DNA of 64,000 nt from Antedon mediterranea. Taxonomy: Eukaryota; Echinodermata; Crinoidea; Comatulida; Antedonidae. The DNA lies in contig NC_092671.1 of NCBI RefSeq assembly GCF_964355755.1, positions 35,855,304 to 35,919,303 on the forward strand, read 5' to 3'. Each line of letters begins with the position of its first letter. Within the stretch, counting starts at the first letter, position 1. Position numbers and translations under genes: made by a program. Positions 36,601 to 49,700 of this stretch are shown here, in pieces. A model generated the notes under the pieces. That model was not told the origin of the DNA and did not search any database. It saw nothing but the letters and a program-made list of their open reading frames with translations.

Positions 36601-39600
36601 ATAAGATATATTCTAACAAAATAAAAGACACATTTATTAATTGACTGAACAATTATCTTATTTCTAGTGTACAATCAGCACTCAGCGTTGAGTTTTTAAC
36701 TTAAATACTTTATAGTATAAATTTATCTTTTAATAAATGTATTTGATTTAGTAATATATTCGATTTTCGCAGATCCAAAAATTCTAAATAGGAGCACCGA
36801 GGGCTTAAAGATTGTAAAATGAAATGTTATTTTCAATCTTTTGCATTGAATCACCCTCCGGATCTGCCTATGGGTATAATGTAGCGGCTCTTAATAATCC
36901 ATGTCAGCACAACACATAACAATACCGTTAATGTCATGATATTACTAGAACCTGCATCATCATTCCAAGCGATTCTGTATCTGTACAATATAATATCTGG
37001 ATGTATATGGATAGGTTGCCGCCAAGTAATGGAAACCGCAACATCATTAGTTTTATTAATTCTCTGGACGTCGGAGGTTATGTTAAAAGGCTTGCCAATG
37101 TATCCAACGGCTTGAAAATAAATACAGTATAATAATATTTAAATATTTAAACGACTTTAAATCGCTCAGTGGGGATCCATTCAAGTAGCCCCATCGCAAA
37201 GTCGCCCCATACAAAGTCGCCACCTTACGCTCAATGAGTAGGCCTAATACTAATCAAGGGGAACCATCTGCTAGGTTGGCAGACATCCTTTACCTCTAGT
37301 ATGTGTGAAGATATTAGGCCAGAAGTTCACAGAAACAAGAAATTCGGAAATGTTAAACCCGGATCTACTTTTTAAAGATATATGTCCCCCTGAAAAAATA
37401 TCCTTTTAAAATGTTGTTGTTGAATATGGCATTTTAATGTCACATAATAGTTAGGCCTATTCACTTGGACCAAAAATTGGATCGAAAAAAAAAACCCCTG
37501 TAATTTAAAGCAACAAATAGTCCAATTGGCTGCCAACTAATGTTTTTTTTGTTGTTGAATTCAACCGTTTTTTTTTAATACAGAAGTGATTAACTTTGTT
37601 AGAACTACAAAATAGCTTATTCAAAGTCTGATTTTATTAATCTTCATTTTTCATGTTTTATGGGGACAATACATCTTTAAATTAACTTTAGTGATAGTAG
37701 AAGTGATTACTTACTCTGATTCCTACAAAATTCGACACTTGCAGTTTCATCAATACAATCTAAATAAGCGACAAATAGACGAATTTCAGACATTAATAAC
37801 TTACTAATCATACGTTGAAATAAAACACATTCAACATTAAGGCTTGTATTAATGGTTTTAAATAACTTTCATTGTCAATGCTCACCCGGTGAACTAACAA
37901 TATCAGTAATATATTTTCCTCGTATTTCATCTACATCTTCCGAAATATAAAGCTATAAGAAAAAAAATACGTTTATATAATGTCATGGCCCTTTGGCACC
38001 ATCATTCGATATACATGTTCATGTTATACAATAATAATATATTAGTTCAATTATAATGTGCCATATATCATCAGAGTTATAAGAGCAAAGACACAATATT
38101 AGTTATTGAGCAGATCATTTATTTGAACATACACTTTTATAACAATGAATCAACATTTACTAAAACCACATTACAATGCTAACTATACAATTTACAACGA
38201 TAACAATAATAAGAATGTAACAATTATGAAATAAGTAATCGGAAGCTGCCCATATCATGTTAGAATTCCACAAGGTGAGCAGACATAATCAAAGTTAAAT
38301 CTTACGATCTGTTATAATATTTTGAACTTCGATCTTGGATCACATCACTAGCGGAACCCAGAACCATCAGGGATTAAAACTTAATAAATATAACTTTAAA
38401 ACAGCCTATTGATGCTGGAAATATAAAAGGTAGGCCTACAAATTTACAAATAAATCATTCAATATGTCGATATTATTTTTAAAAACTATTTGTGCCCATA
38501 TGGCGTTTCATACGTATATTAATTGAGACGTAAACAAAAAAAATCGAAATCGACTGGTGGACTAACATTTAAAAAAAAAGGCAATAAATACAGACTTGGA
38601 GCAGAGAGTTGATAATTAACAACTCTCTGCCTGGAGAAAGTCTAGACCAACACAAGCAACACCCAAAGTTTACTAAAACAAAGTTTACATTACCGTAACT
38701 CTATAAGTTGACCCATACTCAGGAAGTTGCTTGAATTCTCGCCAGTGATTCTGATTAAGACGAAAACTATTATTGTTACTATAAATGAATACTATGAATG
38801 AATACTATGAATAGGCACAACAAGAAAAACTATATATTAATTAATTAAACAATATTGTAAAACACATTTATTAGAAAGTCCTTACATATCCTTCGTCTTT
38901 TGAAACACATGACATACTCCTCCTACTGCATTCAGATGCAGATTCCTTTTTAATGCTATTCAACACGAAATCAATATCATAACCATCGTAATCTATATCA
39001 AAATAATGTTTAAGTTAGGATTACACTGTATTGTTTGTGACTTAATGTTGCAACGTATTATTGTAACATAGGGTGCATAAGGGTTGATGAATGCATGCAT
39101 GTATTGACGAATGTTACAAAAGGGATTTTGGTAGATAGGTGGAGGAAATTGTTGATCGTTGAATGGGTACATGGATAGACGAATGGGTACATGGATAGAC
39201 GAATGGGTGCATGGATAGACGAATGGGTGCATCGATAGACGAATGGGTGCATCGATAGACGAATGGGTGCATCGATAGACGAATGGGTGCATCGATAGAT
39301 GAATGGGTGCATGGATAGACGAATTCGTGCATGGATAGACGAATCATGGGTGCATGAATAGACGAATCATGGGTGCATGGATAGACGAATCATGGGTGCA
39401 TGGATAGACGAATCATGGGTGCATGGATAGACGAATCATGGGTGCATGGATAGACGAATCATGGGTGCATGGATAGACGAATCATGGGTGCATGGATAGA
39501 CGAATCATGGGTGCATGGATAGACGAATCATGGGTGCATGGATAGACGAATCATGGGTGCATGGACAGACGAATGTGGGCATGGATAGACGAATGCGTGC

Positions 39601-40745
39601 ATGGATAGACGAATGCGTGCATGGATAGACGAATGCGTGCATGGATAGACGAATGGGTGCATGGGTAGACGAATGCGTGCAGGGATAGACGAATTCGTTC
39701 ATGAATAGACGAATGTGGGCATGGATAGACGAATGAGTTGAACAAATCAAGACAAAATGATGCTGTACAAATGAGTAAATTGAAAATACATAGCGGCGTA
39801 TTTATTGGTATTGGGATTTTGAAACTGAATGTTTAAAACCTTACAGCAATACCGGTAATAATAATAATCCTACCTGGGTGGGGTGTCCATGTTACATTGG
39901 CCGATAGTTCCCATTCTAGTCCAATGTGATTTGTAGTAAAATATGCCGTAACTTCAAAATCAAATCTCGGATATGTTACTAAAACGATAATAATTGTTCA
40001 TATTGTTATTGTTCAGTCATATCTGTCTCACCTTTACAGATTGTACTCTTTAATGCTTAAGATAAACATATATCTAGGTCTAGCTCCAATTAAAAGACCA
40101 TTTCGATTAAAAATCACTGTTTGTCCTGATTAGACAGGCACAAGATTTTGTTAAATGATCCCTAAACCGTCCTCCTATGTGCGAATGATGGTATATTTTG
40201 CCACGATGATTGGTTTTACTATGGCGTAAAGTTTAATTGATCGAACAATAATAGTAGCCTAAATGTAAACTTACAAAAAGAAAAACAACAGCTAGTGTCG
40301 GATCGCACAGTAGACAACGTGATATGGACAAGTACAACAACAAAAATATTGAAACATCTATAATATCCTGAAAGAAAAAGGAGGAAATAAACAAACTATT
40401 AAGACACTTCAGCAAAAGGCTACATTATGTAAAGTATCTTATCAGTACTGTTCTTATACTCTACTACTTTCTTGATTATTTTGGAAAACAAGAATTTTCT
40501 GATCAGATGACCTTTAAATTGTTGAAAACGTGAATTCCCAGCCATCAATACAGATACATTTAATACAATTGTACATATATTATGCCATTACTTGTTACTT
40601 TCTCATGTTTGTTACTGTACATGCTAAAATGACACACATTCCATACTTAATTTTCACGCCATTTTCACACAACAGTTAATATATGAAGACAATGAAATAC
40701 TATACTAGAGAAGAAGTTCCTGTATTACAAAGCAGACTTACCCAT
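30662..40745 (-). CDS. Receptor tyrosine kinase with fibronectin III-like ectodomain, complete, 21 coding exons
   Basis: Single-pass receptor predicted to phosphorylate tyrosines after ligand binding. Coding exons: 40745-40742, 40367-40275, 39978-39874, 38992-38886, 38750-38694, 37952-37886, 37759-37715, 37110-36926, 36612-36532, 36286-36193, 35985-35860, 35247-35209, 35044-34892, 34851-34490, 34266-34052, 33700-33551, 32823-32685, 32070-31960, 31743-31624, 31520-31338, 30745-30662; phases agree throughout (839 aa). Signal peptide MGYYRCFNIFVVVLVHITLS; exons 3-10 give beta-rich FN3-like modules (one at about residues 160-248, with SITWRQP and YRYRIAW); TM about 293-316; kinase from about 350. 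Glycine loop GQGYYGEV (358-365), K382, helix-C glutamate in VDEIKQI, catalytic loop HGDLAARN (D518), DFG (536-538), WRWLAIEAL, SDVWSFG and CWSEDPSQRPTF are present. HGD replaces the usual HRD. The tail contains possible SH2 docking tyrosines (VYYQK, DYANI) and a duplicated exon. The intron after exon 11 is GC-AG. The exact RTK family is not recognised. Confidence 0.93.
31233..31331. mobile_element. Palindromic MITE, family P1 (copy 4), truncated next to a splice donor
   Basis: Left arm TAAGCTCTCTCTACACTTTC and core GACGTGCCCATATATG, ATATTTGGGCACATTATG. It stops 6 bp from the donor of receptor kinase exon 20 (exon edge at 31338), so the right arm is missing. Confidence 0.75.
32910..33385 (+). 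mobile_element. Non-LTR retrotransposon 3' end with (CAAA)n tail
   Basis: A frame to 33101 contains SNWNALPVSLKGISTIRPLS, the typical C-terminal patch of LINE reverse transcriptases. A 3' UTR follows (CCCCAATGGAAACT, GGATTGAATGGGTTG) and a tail of ATAAACAACAAACAAACAA. The same 3' UTR is at 54700-54883. Confidence 0.78.
35459..35513. repeat. Short perfect inverted repeat in receptor kinase intron
   Basis: GGCTGCGACA (35459-35468) and TGTCGCAGCC (35504-35513) can pair around a 35-nt loop. The GC-rich patch stands out from an AT-rich intron. Function unknown. Confidence 0.5.
37372..37681. mobile_element. MITE family P2 (copy d)
   Basis: TTAAAGATATATGTCCCCCT at the left, ATGGGGACAATACATCTTTAA at the right, with ACCAAAAATTGGATCG and GGCTGCCAACTAATG inside. 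Lies in a receptor kinase intron. Confidence 0.85.
39161..39740. repeat. 20/23-bp minisatellite with three homogeneous blocks
   Basis: Nine 20-mers (GAATGGGTGCATCGATAGAC type, 39161-39340), then ten 23-mers (GAATCATGGGTGCATGGATAGAC less one insertion of CAT, 39341-39570), then eight 20-mers (39571-39730). It lies in the intron between receptor kinase exons 3 and 4. The minus strand is open in three frames because a 20-bp unit cycles through all frames every 60 bp; these are not genes. Confidence 0.95.
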
Positions 40746-41254
40746 AGTTATAATTGAAAGTCAATACGGATGTGGTGTCGATGCTAAGTTCTGAAACATT
40801 ATGCACGTATTTCAGGAAGTCAGTTTCTTACGTCAGTAGTAGTAGGTGTGTCGACTTTATGGCTGACAAGTTTACAGTTGCTGGAGTACGAATAAAAGAA
40901 ACCTCAAACCACAATAAGGTAAACCTAATATGCAGATACATAATGTATCTGTTTTCTTAACTCATGTTTTGAGGGATCAGCACGAGGGGAATTTCTACAA
41001 TTGTTATACAAATGAAGCTGACGTCATAATCGAAAATAATCTGATTCGAAGGTTGGCGTTCTTTTTATTTACTCGTTTTGCACATGTACTCTATTGTGTT
41101 TAGTTTATAGTTTATATTTACATATTTTTGATTTCCGTTGCTTTTGTTTTGTTTCCTTTCATTATTTTGCTCATTAGTTTTATTGGTTTATTAACGACAG
41201 TGTGGGCCAAAAAAGTGGTGACCAACAAATATATAAATGATATTGTTACAATAA

Positions 41255-41440
41255 TAATAATAATTCGGCGTCTCGTGGAATGGTGAGGTATGCATGTGCG
41301 TTGTCGCCCACATGAGGGCACGGTGCGCGGGCTATACCACTGTCCTGGAGGGAAGTTCAGGTTATTTTCTCCCCTCGAAGGGGATAAGGCCTATGTCGGT
41401 TTATCCAGATAGGCTAGACACGTAGACTCGTAATATCGTC
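41255..41440 (-). mobile_element. SINE-like repeat with (ATT)n tail
   Basis: GC-rich block (GGCGTCTCGTGGAATGGTGA ... GGATAAGGCCTATGTCGG) bounded at its minus-strand 3' end by (ATT)n. The part near 41400 resembles the short repeats at 13312-13500. No clear tRNA boxes, so the class is uncertain. Confidence 0.5.
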
Positions 41441-42419
41441 CAATAGACATCCTATTCAATTTTCTACGGTTAATTAATTAATTATACGGAATGCTTCAAT
41501 TTTGTTTGTATTCCATAGGAATAGAAAAATACAATGCTTGGTACTGGGTAGATCTATAATCTAAATCATAGATTTGATTTGAAAAAAAGCATTTGGGCTT
41601 AAAGGGAAATCCCCTAAAAATTTATTATTATATGTATTTATTTTTATAAATAATATTTATTGAAGCATGGATGATTCCTTAATCCATGATTGAAGCTACA
41701 CTTTAACAACAGTGGCACACGTTCATAAAGTGTACTGTTCTTGGAAAGCAATGAATGCTATTGACTTACTATTATTAACTACTACATGCGTCAGGGATCA
41801 AGTCAGATGTTTTGACCTGCTCTGACGTATGAATATGAATGTTCTCAATCTTAATACAAAAAAAAAAGACAACAGCCAATGTAAAACTCTTTTTAATTTA
41901 TTATAGCATTGTATTCACAATAAATAATTTACAAAATACATAAACATGTAACTTAGTTTTCTAAAAGATATATCAACCAACGAAATCATTATTCTATAAG
42001 ACAATTTCTTGTAGGCCTTATAAAACCAATCATAATTAGCGCCATGGAACAAACAAGTAAAATATCATATCTTTCAAAAATTATTAAATGAACAATATTT
42101 TCATTACACAATAAAATTTTATCTATTTTTTTTTTCTTTGGTTAATAAATCTCTAAGAAAACGTACACATTTTTTAACATGTCGCTTGCATTTTTAAGCC
42201 TTTATTTCATAACGAAAGCAACGTAAATATAAACATTTAGGCCTATTAGTTAGGTAACTAAATTAAATACCGATATTTTATATTAAAAACAAGACAAGTG
42301 TCATTGTTGCGTTAACCCATACATGTCACATGTTGGATTTATAATCTCTCCCCCAAAACGTTATTTGAAAACAAATATATATTTTTAATAGGTTAGGCAA
42401 TACAAACACTAGAACCGCT

Positions 42420-42560
42420 CCTCCTTGGGGACACACCTATTCAGGGGACACACCTATTCAGAGGACACACCTATTCAGGGGACACACCTATTCATCCAGG
42501 TGACACCTCTATTTAAGTGATACCCCTATTCAGGGGACAATTCAGGTGACACCTCAATTC
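42420..42560. repeat. Short tandem repeat of GGGGACACACCTATTCA
   Basis: At least four good 17-18 bp units followed by degenerate ones (GGTGACACCTCTATTTAAG, GATACCCCTATTCAGGGG). The word is the reverse of the GTCCCC..TAATAGAGGTGTCC motif in the array at 1-411. Confidence 0.85.
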
Positions 42561-43764
42561 AAGTGAAAGAATGTACAGTGGTCTGTAATGAAAAATATGT
42601 GTTTCTTTAATTCTGTAGAGAGCTACACACAGAATTATAATACTATATAAGCTGCTACTGTATATTTGACAAAGCTTCTTTTGTTTTCGTCCTTGTTTTG
42701 TATATTGACATGCTATTTAAATTAAGAAAAAATAAAAACCTATGAATTTAAGCTTTAATTAAATAAAATCAGGATTCAAATTACTACTAGTCCAGTGGGC
42801 CAGTAAAAACCACTCCTGGCTAGTGAAAACATACCACCGATTCTTAGATTCAAGATCGTTGCCCAGAAGATGAGGTCATTTAAACAAAATCTGCGCTTGT
42901 AAAATGTACAGCTAGGTAGTCCCGTAGTCTAATTCAGTAAATCTAAATCCAAGCTATTGCTAAAGGTTGAACCATTGCTGATATGTGATTTCAGAGTGAG
43001 CCTTCTATTTTAAAAGACGCAACTAAAGTGACTTGCAAATTAAAATCTAATGATATAATCTATTACAAAATTAGTATCCACAATCTAATATAATAATCAT
43101 TGTACAGTAGATATTTTCAGGCAATATAAAATTCACCATTTATACTAGTAAAGTCGTGATCTATTTATCGCATAATATGTTTTAAATATTAAATAATATG
43201 AACATTATACTCATACACAGTTACAAGTAATACTAGTTTAGGGATTATAATAAGGACTTACATTAATATACATTTATTAACACGGACAAAAACCTTATCG
43301 CAATTTCGTATCCATTAATTCTTTAAAAATATAGATATAGACATGTAATCACTTTTAAATACATTTAATACATTTATTATGATATAACCATCAAATAATA
43401 TTTATTTACTGGTAATTTTTAAATACAAATTGTCTGAAATTATTTTTTAATGTTCTCAATCAATCAAGGTTCATATATACTGGTGTAATAAATTATCACG
43501 TCATAGTAATTATTTAAAATTTAATCATGTAAGTAGTACGTTATATAAATATGAGGTTTACAAAATCCAATAATTGAAATAAAAACTATAAAAATATGTA
43601 TATTTATTTTCAATTTTGATGCGACGAATTTGTATTATTTTCTACTAAACATGTGTCCAAATTGGTTAGTGGTGTTATTTTCTAATAATATTCATCTCTC
43701 ATCAGCCCCAATTTTGTTCAATAAGTACACTTAAATAATGTTATTTTAAAAAATCAATTGTCGC

Positions 43765-46700
43765 TTATGATTCGTCTGTGTTTGTATCTTCTGAAGCCAT
43801 TGCGTTAAAACTTATTTCAAAATCCTGATCTTGCGATATGAATGAATGTCGAAAGTTTTCTTTCTTGGTAATATCACGTGACAGTATCGAATGGCGTACC
43901 GTCTCCATTCCCTCGGGAAAGAGGTCCGGTTCGAACTCGGTATCTTGCGTGATCTGTGGAGATTTCCGATTTCGGTTTTTACACTTTAAGTAGGAAAAAT
44001 AGCAAGATAGGGCAAGAACGGCGCCAATAAGTGCGGAACTGAGCGAGATTAGGATTAGGTAGGTCAGCTCAAGACTGGTAATACTCTTGCATGGTTCGTC
44101 TATAGGATCATCTGGTGCTTCAATGGCTAATGCCAGTTGTAATGGTATTCCACCAGAAGCTAAAAGAAACAACAAATGGAATTTACATTTCATTCATTCA
44201 TTCATCAGTGGTAAAAATATTTATTGAGTTAAGTGAAATACTTAATATTTAAGGTAAATATCTCACCTAAGTGCGATTGGTAAATACGGCCACTGGCGTA
44301 ACGCAGAGGCTTGAGGCTCTTGGTTTAGAAACCCTAAGTGGCCCTAAGTAGCCCTTTTTGAGATATTTTAATGTCTTTTTTCCTCTGGGCATTGCTTAGG
44401 GTCTTCCATAAGATCCGGAGCCCCTGGGTTTGGCCAGTTGAGTGCTCATAGCCGTTCTCCCACTTAGACCCCAGCTAATACTTAAAACCCCAAAATCCCT
44501 TAGACGTGTTCCTTACCTCTTGACACTCTGTTACTATTATGGCAATACTCGATCTCTTTTGCGCATCCAGTGCACATTCCATCAGATGGTGTCTTTGTTG
44601 AACACTGCCGACTTCTGTGCCGTTTTCCTTCCTTCGTACACGGTGTCCACTTATTCCAATTCTTGAAACCATCTGAGGTGACATAACGTACCTCTAAAAT
44701 GTAAATATTATAAAAGAAGTTTAACTATTGTATTTTCTTTCAGCTATAAGTCCATATAGAAACTATAAATAAAGCTGGTGCATAAAAAAGACATGAAACT
44801 AAAATAAAAACTAAATATTGGTCATTACGTATAATCTTTTCTTATTGTTGTTTACTACCTCCGCCAAGGAGGTATATGTAATCGGTAGCGTGTGTTTGTT
44901 TGTTTGTTTGTTAATGAATAGACAGATAGATATGTGGTCAAGGAAATATTGGGACCATTTGGGACCACATTCCCAATTCTGGACCACTTTTTAGTATACT
45001 TTTTCAGACCTGCTAGTGTTAAAAGATAGGACAGAATTTTTCAAAAGCCGGCGAGCAGTCTTAAAGTAACAAGTAAACTTAAATTGCATTTTCTCGAGAA
45101 CTACCTGTCCAAAAAAATTCATTTTTTAACAAGAGGCAAGAGTTATAAGTTGTGATTTGTAATTTTAAAACATAATTTGATTTAATGTGCACGTTTTTTG
45201 ATGCGAGTATAGTTTAAAAAAACCTATTTCTTTTCAAATTCACTCGTTTGATTTTCACGTTGCTGTTCTATTGTTAGTCAACTGAAGCAATTGTTAATTG
45301 AAAGGCTTGTTACATAACCACTACACCAAACTCGCATATACACATGCTTGTAATGAAATTAGCCTAAATCACAAACAGCATTAAGACACACACAAATATA
45401 TATATATTTTTACCGGAGAAATCTTATGTAGGAGAATTTTACAGTAGGCGGAGGTATGCACTCTCGGAGTGGCTTTCTAGTTTATTAATTGAACGAAGAC
45501 TGTGGTCAAAAAAGTTAAGTCTATTGATGTGGTAGTTGCATTAGTTGTAAATAAGAATGGCCAGTCCATTAACAGAGTTTTAAATCTTCATTCATTCATT
45601 CATACACATTTATTTAGTTATTTGACAATAACTGGGGCCCGCACTAGAAGCAATAGCTTGTTTCATGAGGGCCCTTACAATATAATATAAATATGCAAAA
45701 TACATAAAAAGAAATACTGTATAAAACAATAAACAATAAAATTAGTCAATAAGCGACAGAGATAAAATATTGAGCACAACAAAGTAAGTTGTTAAAATGG
45801 CTAATAGATAAAGATTTTCTTTAAGTAATTAAAGATACAGAAAGTTTTATCTTATCAGGGAGATCGATCTATAATTTAGATCCAGTTATTGAAATATTCC
45901 ACTAAAAACAATGATGTTGATGATGTATTTACCTGGTATGCATTCTTCTTTTGTGCATGTGACAATCTCGGTGGAATTGCCTACACATTCCTTCCCTCCT
46001 GATGCTGGTTCAGGATTAGTGCACTGCCGATAACGATGCTTCAGACCATCTTTTTGTTTTGAAGCTGTACACTCACTCCATGGCGTCCAACAAGCCCAAC
46101 CACCATTTACTATAATGAGATTTTATGACGATTATAAAAATAATACTATCGTTTGTCTAATGAAAAAGCATCAAATTTATTTTATTGCATAATTAATGAA
46201 TGTTTATGAGTGTAATGGTACAAATAATGGCATGAGGTAAATGATGAAAAGTTTATATCAATGAGGCAAAGCTGACTTGAAATATAACCATTGCTGCAAC
46301 TTCAATCGCAAAACCAGTTATAACATTAAATCTTCACGGCGGAAGTACAAAATAGGTGCCACTGTATATCAAAACAAAAGTATAAAAAAAATATTTTCCC
46401 AATGTACAAAAGTACTATTGAAAGGCCGTTCAATAGTGTGTACGTACTATTGCATGTCATGTGACCCACAATCGTTTGATCAAATGACAGGAATTTATTT
46501 AGGTGTTATATAACATAAAATAACATCCAAATAATAAAAAATTTAGTATCTTTGTTAATTTACCTGGACAGGCTAATCTTTTGCAAGGTCTTGTCTCAAA
46601 GTCTGGTCCTTTGCAACGACTGCTGCCAGGGAAACAGCCACGATGTCTTGTTTCAACTCCCTCACCACATGTGACGGAACATTCTTTCCATTCTGACCAA

Positions 46701-49700
46701 GTTGTCCAACCACCAAAAGTACCTGGGATAAAGAAAAAAATAATAGAACTATGAAAATATTGTTTAATAAATTTCATTCATTCAATCTTTTATTTCGGAA
46801 TCTCTGGTCCATAGAAAGTAAAATTACATATAAATGAAATAAAAATAAACAAGACTACTAATTACTACAACTCATCTCAGGATGCCATTCCACCTGGAGA
46901 GCATCTTTGACTTATATAAGTCTATAATCTTTGAGACTAAAACATTTTTCTCTTGAATTATATTTTCCAGGATCATCAGTAGGACCAACTTGTTATGATT
47001 ACATCAAATTCATTTATACCTGACTGATCCCAACAGTTCTTGTCATCAAATCGACATGTCTTTACGCTTTCTTTGATTCTTGCGACGTTTATTCGATGTT
47101 GTTCAGGTACGGGTGCACGGCACATGAATCGCATGCGTTTTAAGGAGTATCCCGTGTTGGTAATGTTTGTCACTGTCCACGAGGTCCAAGGGGATGTCCT
47201 CCGTTGATCTTAAAGAAAAAATGTTAACATATTTATTGTAAACGTAATTAAAACATGTAAATGTTCTTCTGCCTTGTTTTTGCTCTTCCTGCTATGTTTG
47301 CCCCATTATTTATACTATACAACATCATACCAGTAAGTATACAGTAAGTGAAGAAACTGAAACTTAAAGATATATTGTCCCCCTAAAAAAATAGGTTTTT
47401 TTTTCCAAATTGTTTTTGAATATGCTATTTTAATGTCACATGATAGTTATTCACTTTGACAAAAACTGGATAAAAAAAAAAAAAATTATTTACCTAAAAA
47501 ATGTAATTTAAAGAAAACAATTCTTAAATTGTCTGTCAGACAACGGTTTATAGTTAAAATAAAACGTTTCTTTTTATATGTGAAATAATAATTATTTTTT
47601 GTTTACAGAAGTGAATAACTTTATTAAAACTGCAAAATGGCCTATTAAAATTGTTCATGTTTTTGTAGGACAATAGATCTTTAATAAGTTAGTAAACTTA
47701 ACAAAATATCTAGTGTAGAATGGGCAACAAATGCTTACCTGGACAAGGCTCTGTATTGCACTCTTCCCACTCAACTGAGTTTCCAACACATCTTTTTGCA
47801 CCCTGGCATTTGCGTGTACGTGATCTGAAACCGCCATAGCACTTTGCTGAACACTCGGTCCATTCTTCCCATTCTCCCCATGCACCTAAAAAGTAGTTCA
47901 AAAATGATGAATACTGTATATACATTTTTTTTAAGGTAAGGTGATACCATTTGTTAATTGTGTTTAACATTATTGTTTAAAGGCTTGCATGGAGAAATCA
48001 AATGTTGATATAAAGTTTGCGGTACACCATGTGTATTAGTTTTGAAAAGAACTGTTGAGTTTCTCGACGTTTCGATCAATTTGCTCTGATCGTCCTCAGG
48101 AGTGAGAAACTTTCTTTTCAGAACTAATACATTACTTTACTTCAAGTTTATGTCAACATTTAACATTATTCTGAATATTTTTCAAACAATATTAATGTTA
48201 TAAATATCCCTACTAAGGATTTTCAAAAATTTCATATTTTATAGTACTAATAATTTTATCATCTACGGTTGCATACAACATAGCATGCATATACACAACA
48301 TGACATAATTCGAATAAACATCAGTTAAAATCTATGTTATAATCTACTATTATTAGGATAATCTAAACTCTATATTCGTTAAACATAGATTCACAAATCT
48401 ACAACAATTATCACAGCAGTTATCACATATAATTAACTCAAAGGCACGATCATATCGTCCTAAAGTCTGTTTTATGTCAGGGGAGGATTCAAGGAGGTGG
48501 GGTAACAGGGTTAATGTGTCACATAATGATGTATTAAAAATATGTATTTGTTATTTAAACTTGAGAAATTATAGGAATATAAGGTTTATACTAAAAATTG
48601 ATATAGCGCCCTCTGTCATTTTAATAACTTTATAATATTGCAATGGGCCATATATAAAATAAAGAAAAAATGTATTAGTAACCTCGAAATAAACATGGGC
48701 ATCTGTGGATAAGAAATATTAATTGGTTATGAAGTCTGGTGGTGAAAGGGTTCAATGGGAGGGGTCACAACAGCATTACTGTATTTAGTTTATTAAAATC
48801 ATGATGTGAATTAATTATAAATATGTACAAACATGTATTAATATTCCTATTAAAAACTACAGTCAACTCTCCAGAATGTAGGCTTTTTTAAGGCTAAAAT
48901 CTATATTATAATAGCCTCATTCCGAAATTTATCTCCTTTTAAACCACACAACCAATAATCTCTGTGTTTCGAGCTAGGTTGTCTTTGAATTCCGCTTTAG
49001 TCCATAGGAAATTTCTTTCAAAAAATGTGTTTTTCAGTCAGTCATTCTTAGCCAATTTCTTTAACAATTGGGTCACAGAGAGGTCATCACTCACTAAATA
49101 GATAGTGTCCATTCATTGGTGGACAGGTATCAACTAGTATTTTTCAAATTAATATTATTGAAAGTTCTAATTTGGGGAGTTTGCTGTAACCTTATTAAAT
49201 CTACAGTAGGTAGTAAGTGTTAGTATTAAAAGGGGGAAAAAAACAATACCATCACTATGAACAAACCAGGGATGTAAATAAAACACGAACGACAAGGGGA
49301 AAACATTTTAGAACAGGTAATAACGGGGAGAAACGTAGAGGAAAGGAAACACAACTGCCGTAAATGGTATAGCAAGCAATTAGGACTTGCAAAAAATGTA
49401 AAAAGCAAACCCAACGCACTTAGGCCACCATCAACTACTGAAGAAGAAGACTGGATGAAGTTAATTAGTTGAAGACATGAGCCAAGAACTGGGTAGGCAA
49501 AATTGATAAGAAAATAAAGAAAGAATACCAAAAAGAAAAGTAATTTTAACAGAAATCGTGTGAAATTAACATATAATTATATAAAAGTGAATAGATACGG
49601 TAATATAAAAGAAAGTTTGAAAATATTAAAACAGATATAAAAAAGTATATATTTAACTTAAAATTTAAATAATACGAAATACTGTATATATTTAACTTAT

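Larger units (their letters stand above)
40746..43764. other. Intergenic region between semaphorin stop codon and receptor kinase start
   Basis: About 3 kb. The right part should hold the semaphorin 3' UTR (minus strand, from 43764 down) and the left part the receptor kinase 5' UTR and promoter. It contains a SINE-like repeat (41255-41440) and a short tandem repeat (42420-42560). No other ORF is convincing. Confidence 0.65.

Noticed and set aside
38993-39347. Three overlapping minus-strand ORFs with HSSIDAPIRLSMHPFVY repeats
   Set aside because: A 20-bp tandem repeat without stops is open in all three frames; not coding.
39505-39750. Minus-strand ORFs in the right part of the same minisatellite
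   Set aside because: Same cause: repeat period creates open frames.
40233-40415. Minus-strand hydrophobic ORF (FLLLYLSISRCLL)
   Set aside because: The frame shifted by one gives the receptor kinase signal peptide and fits the splice phases on both sides.
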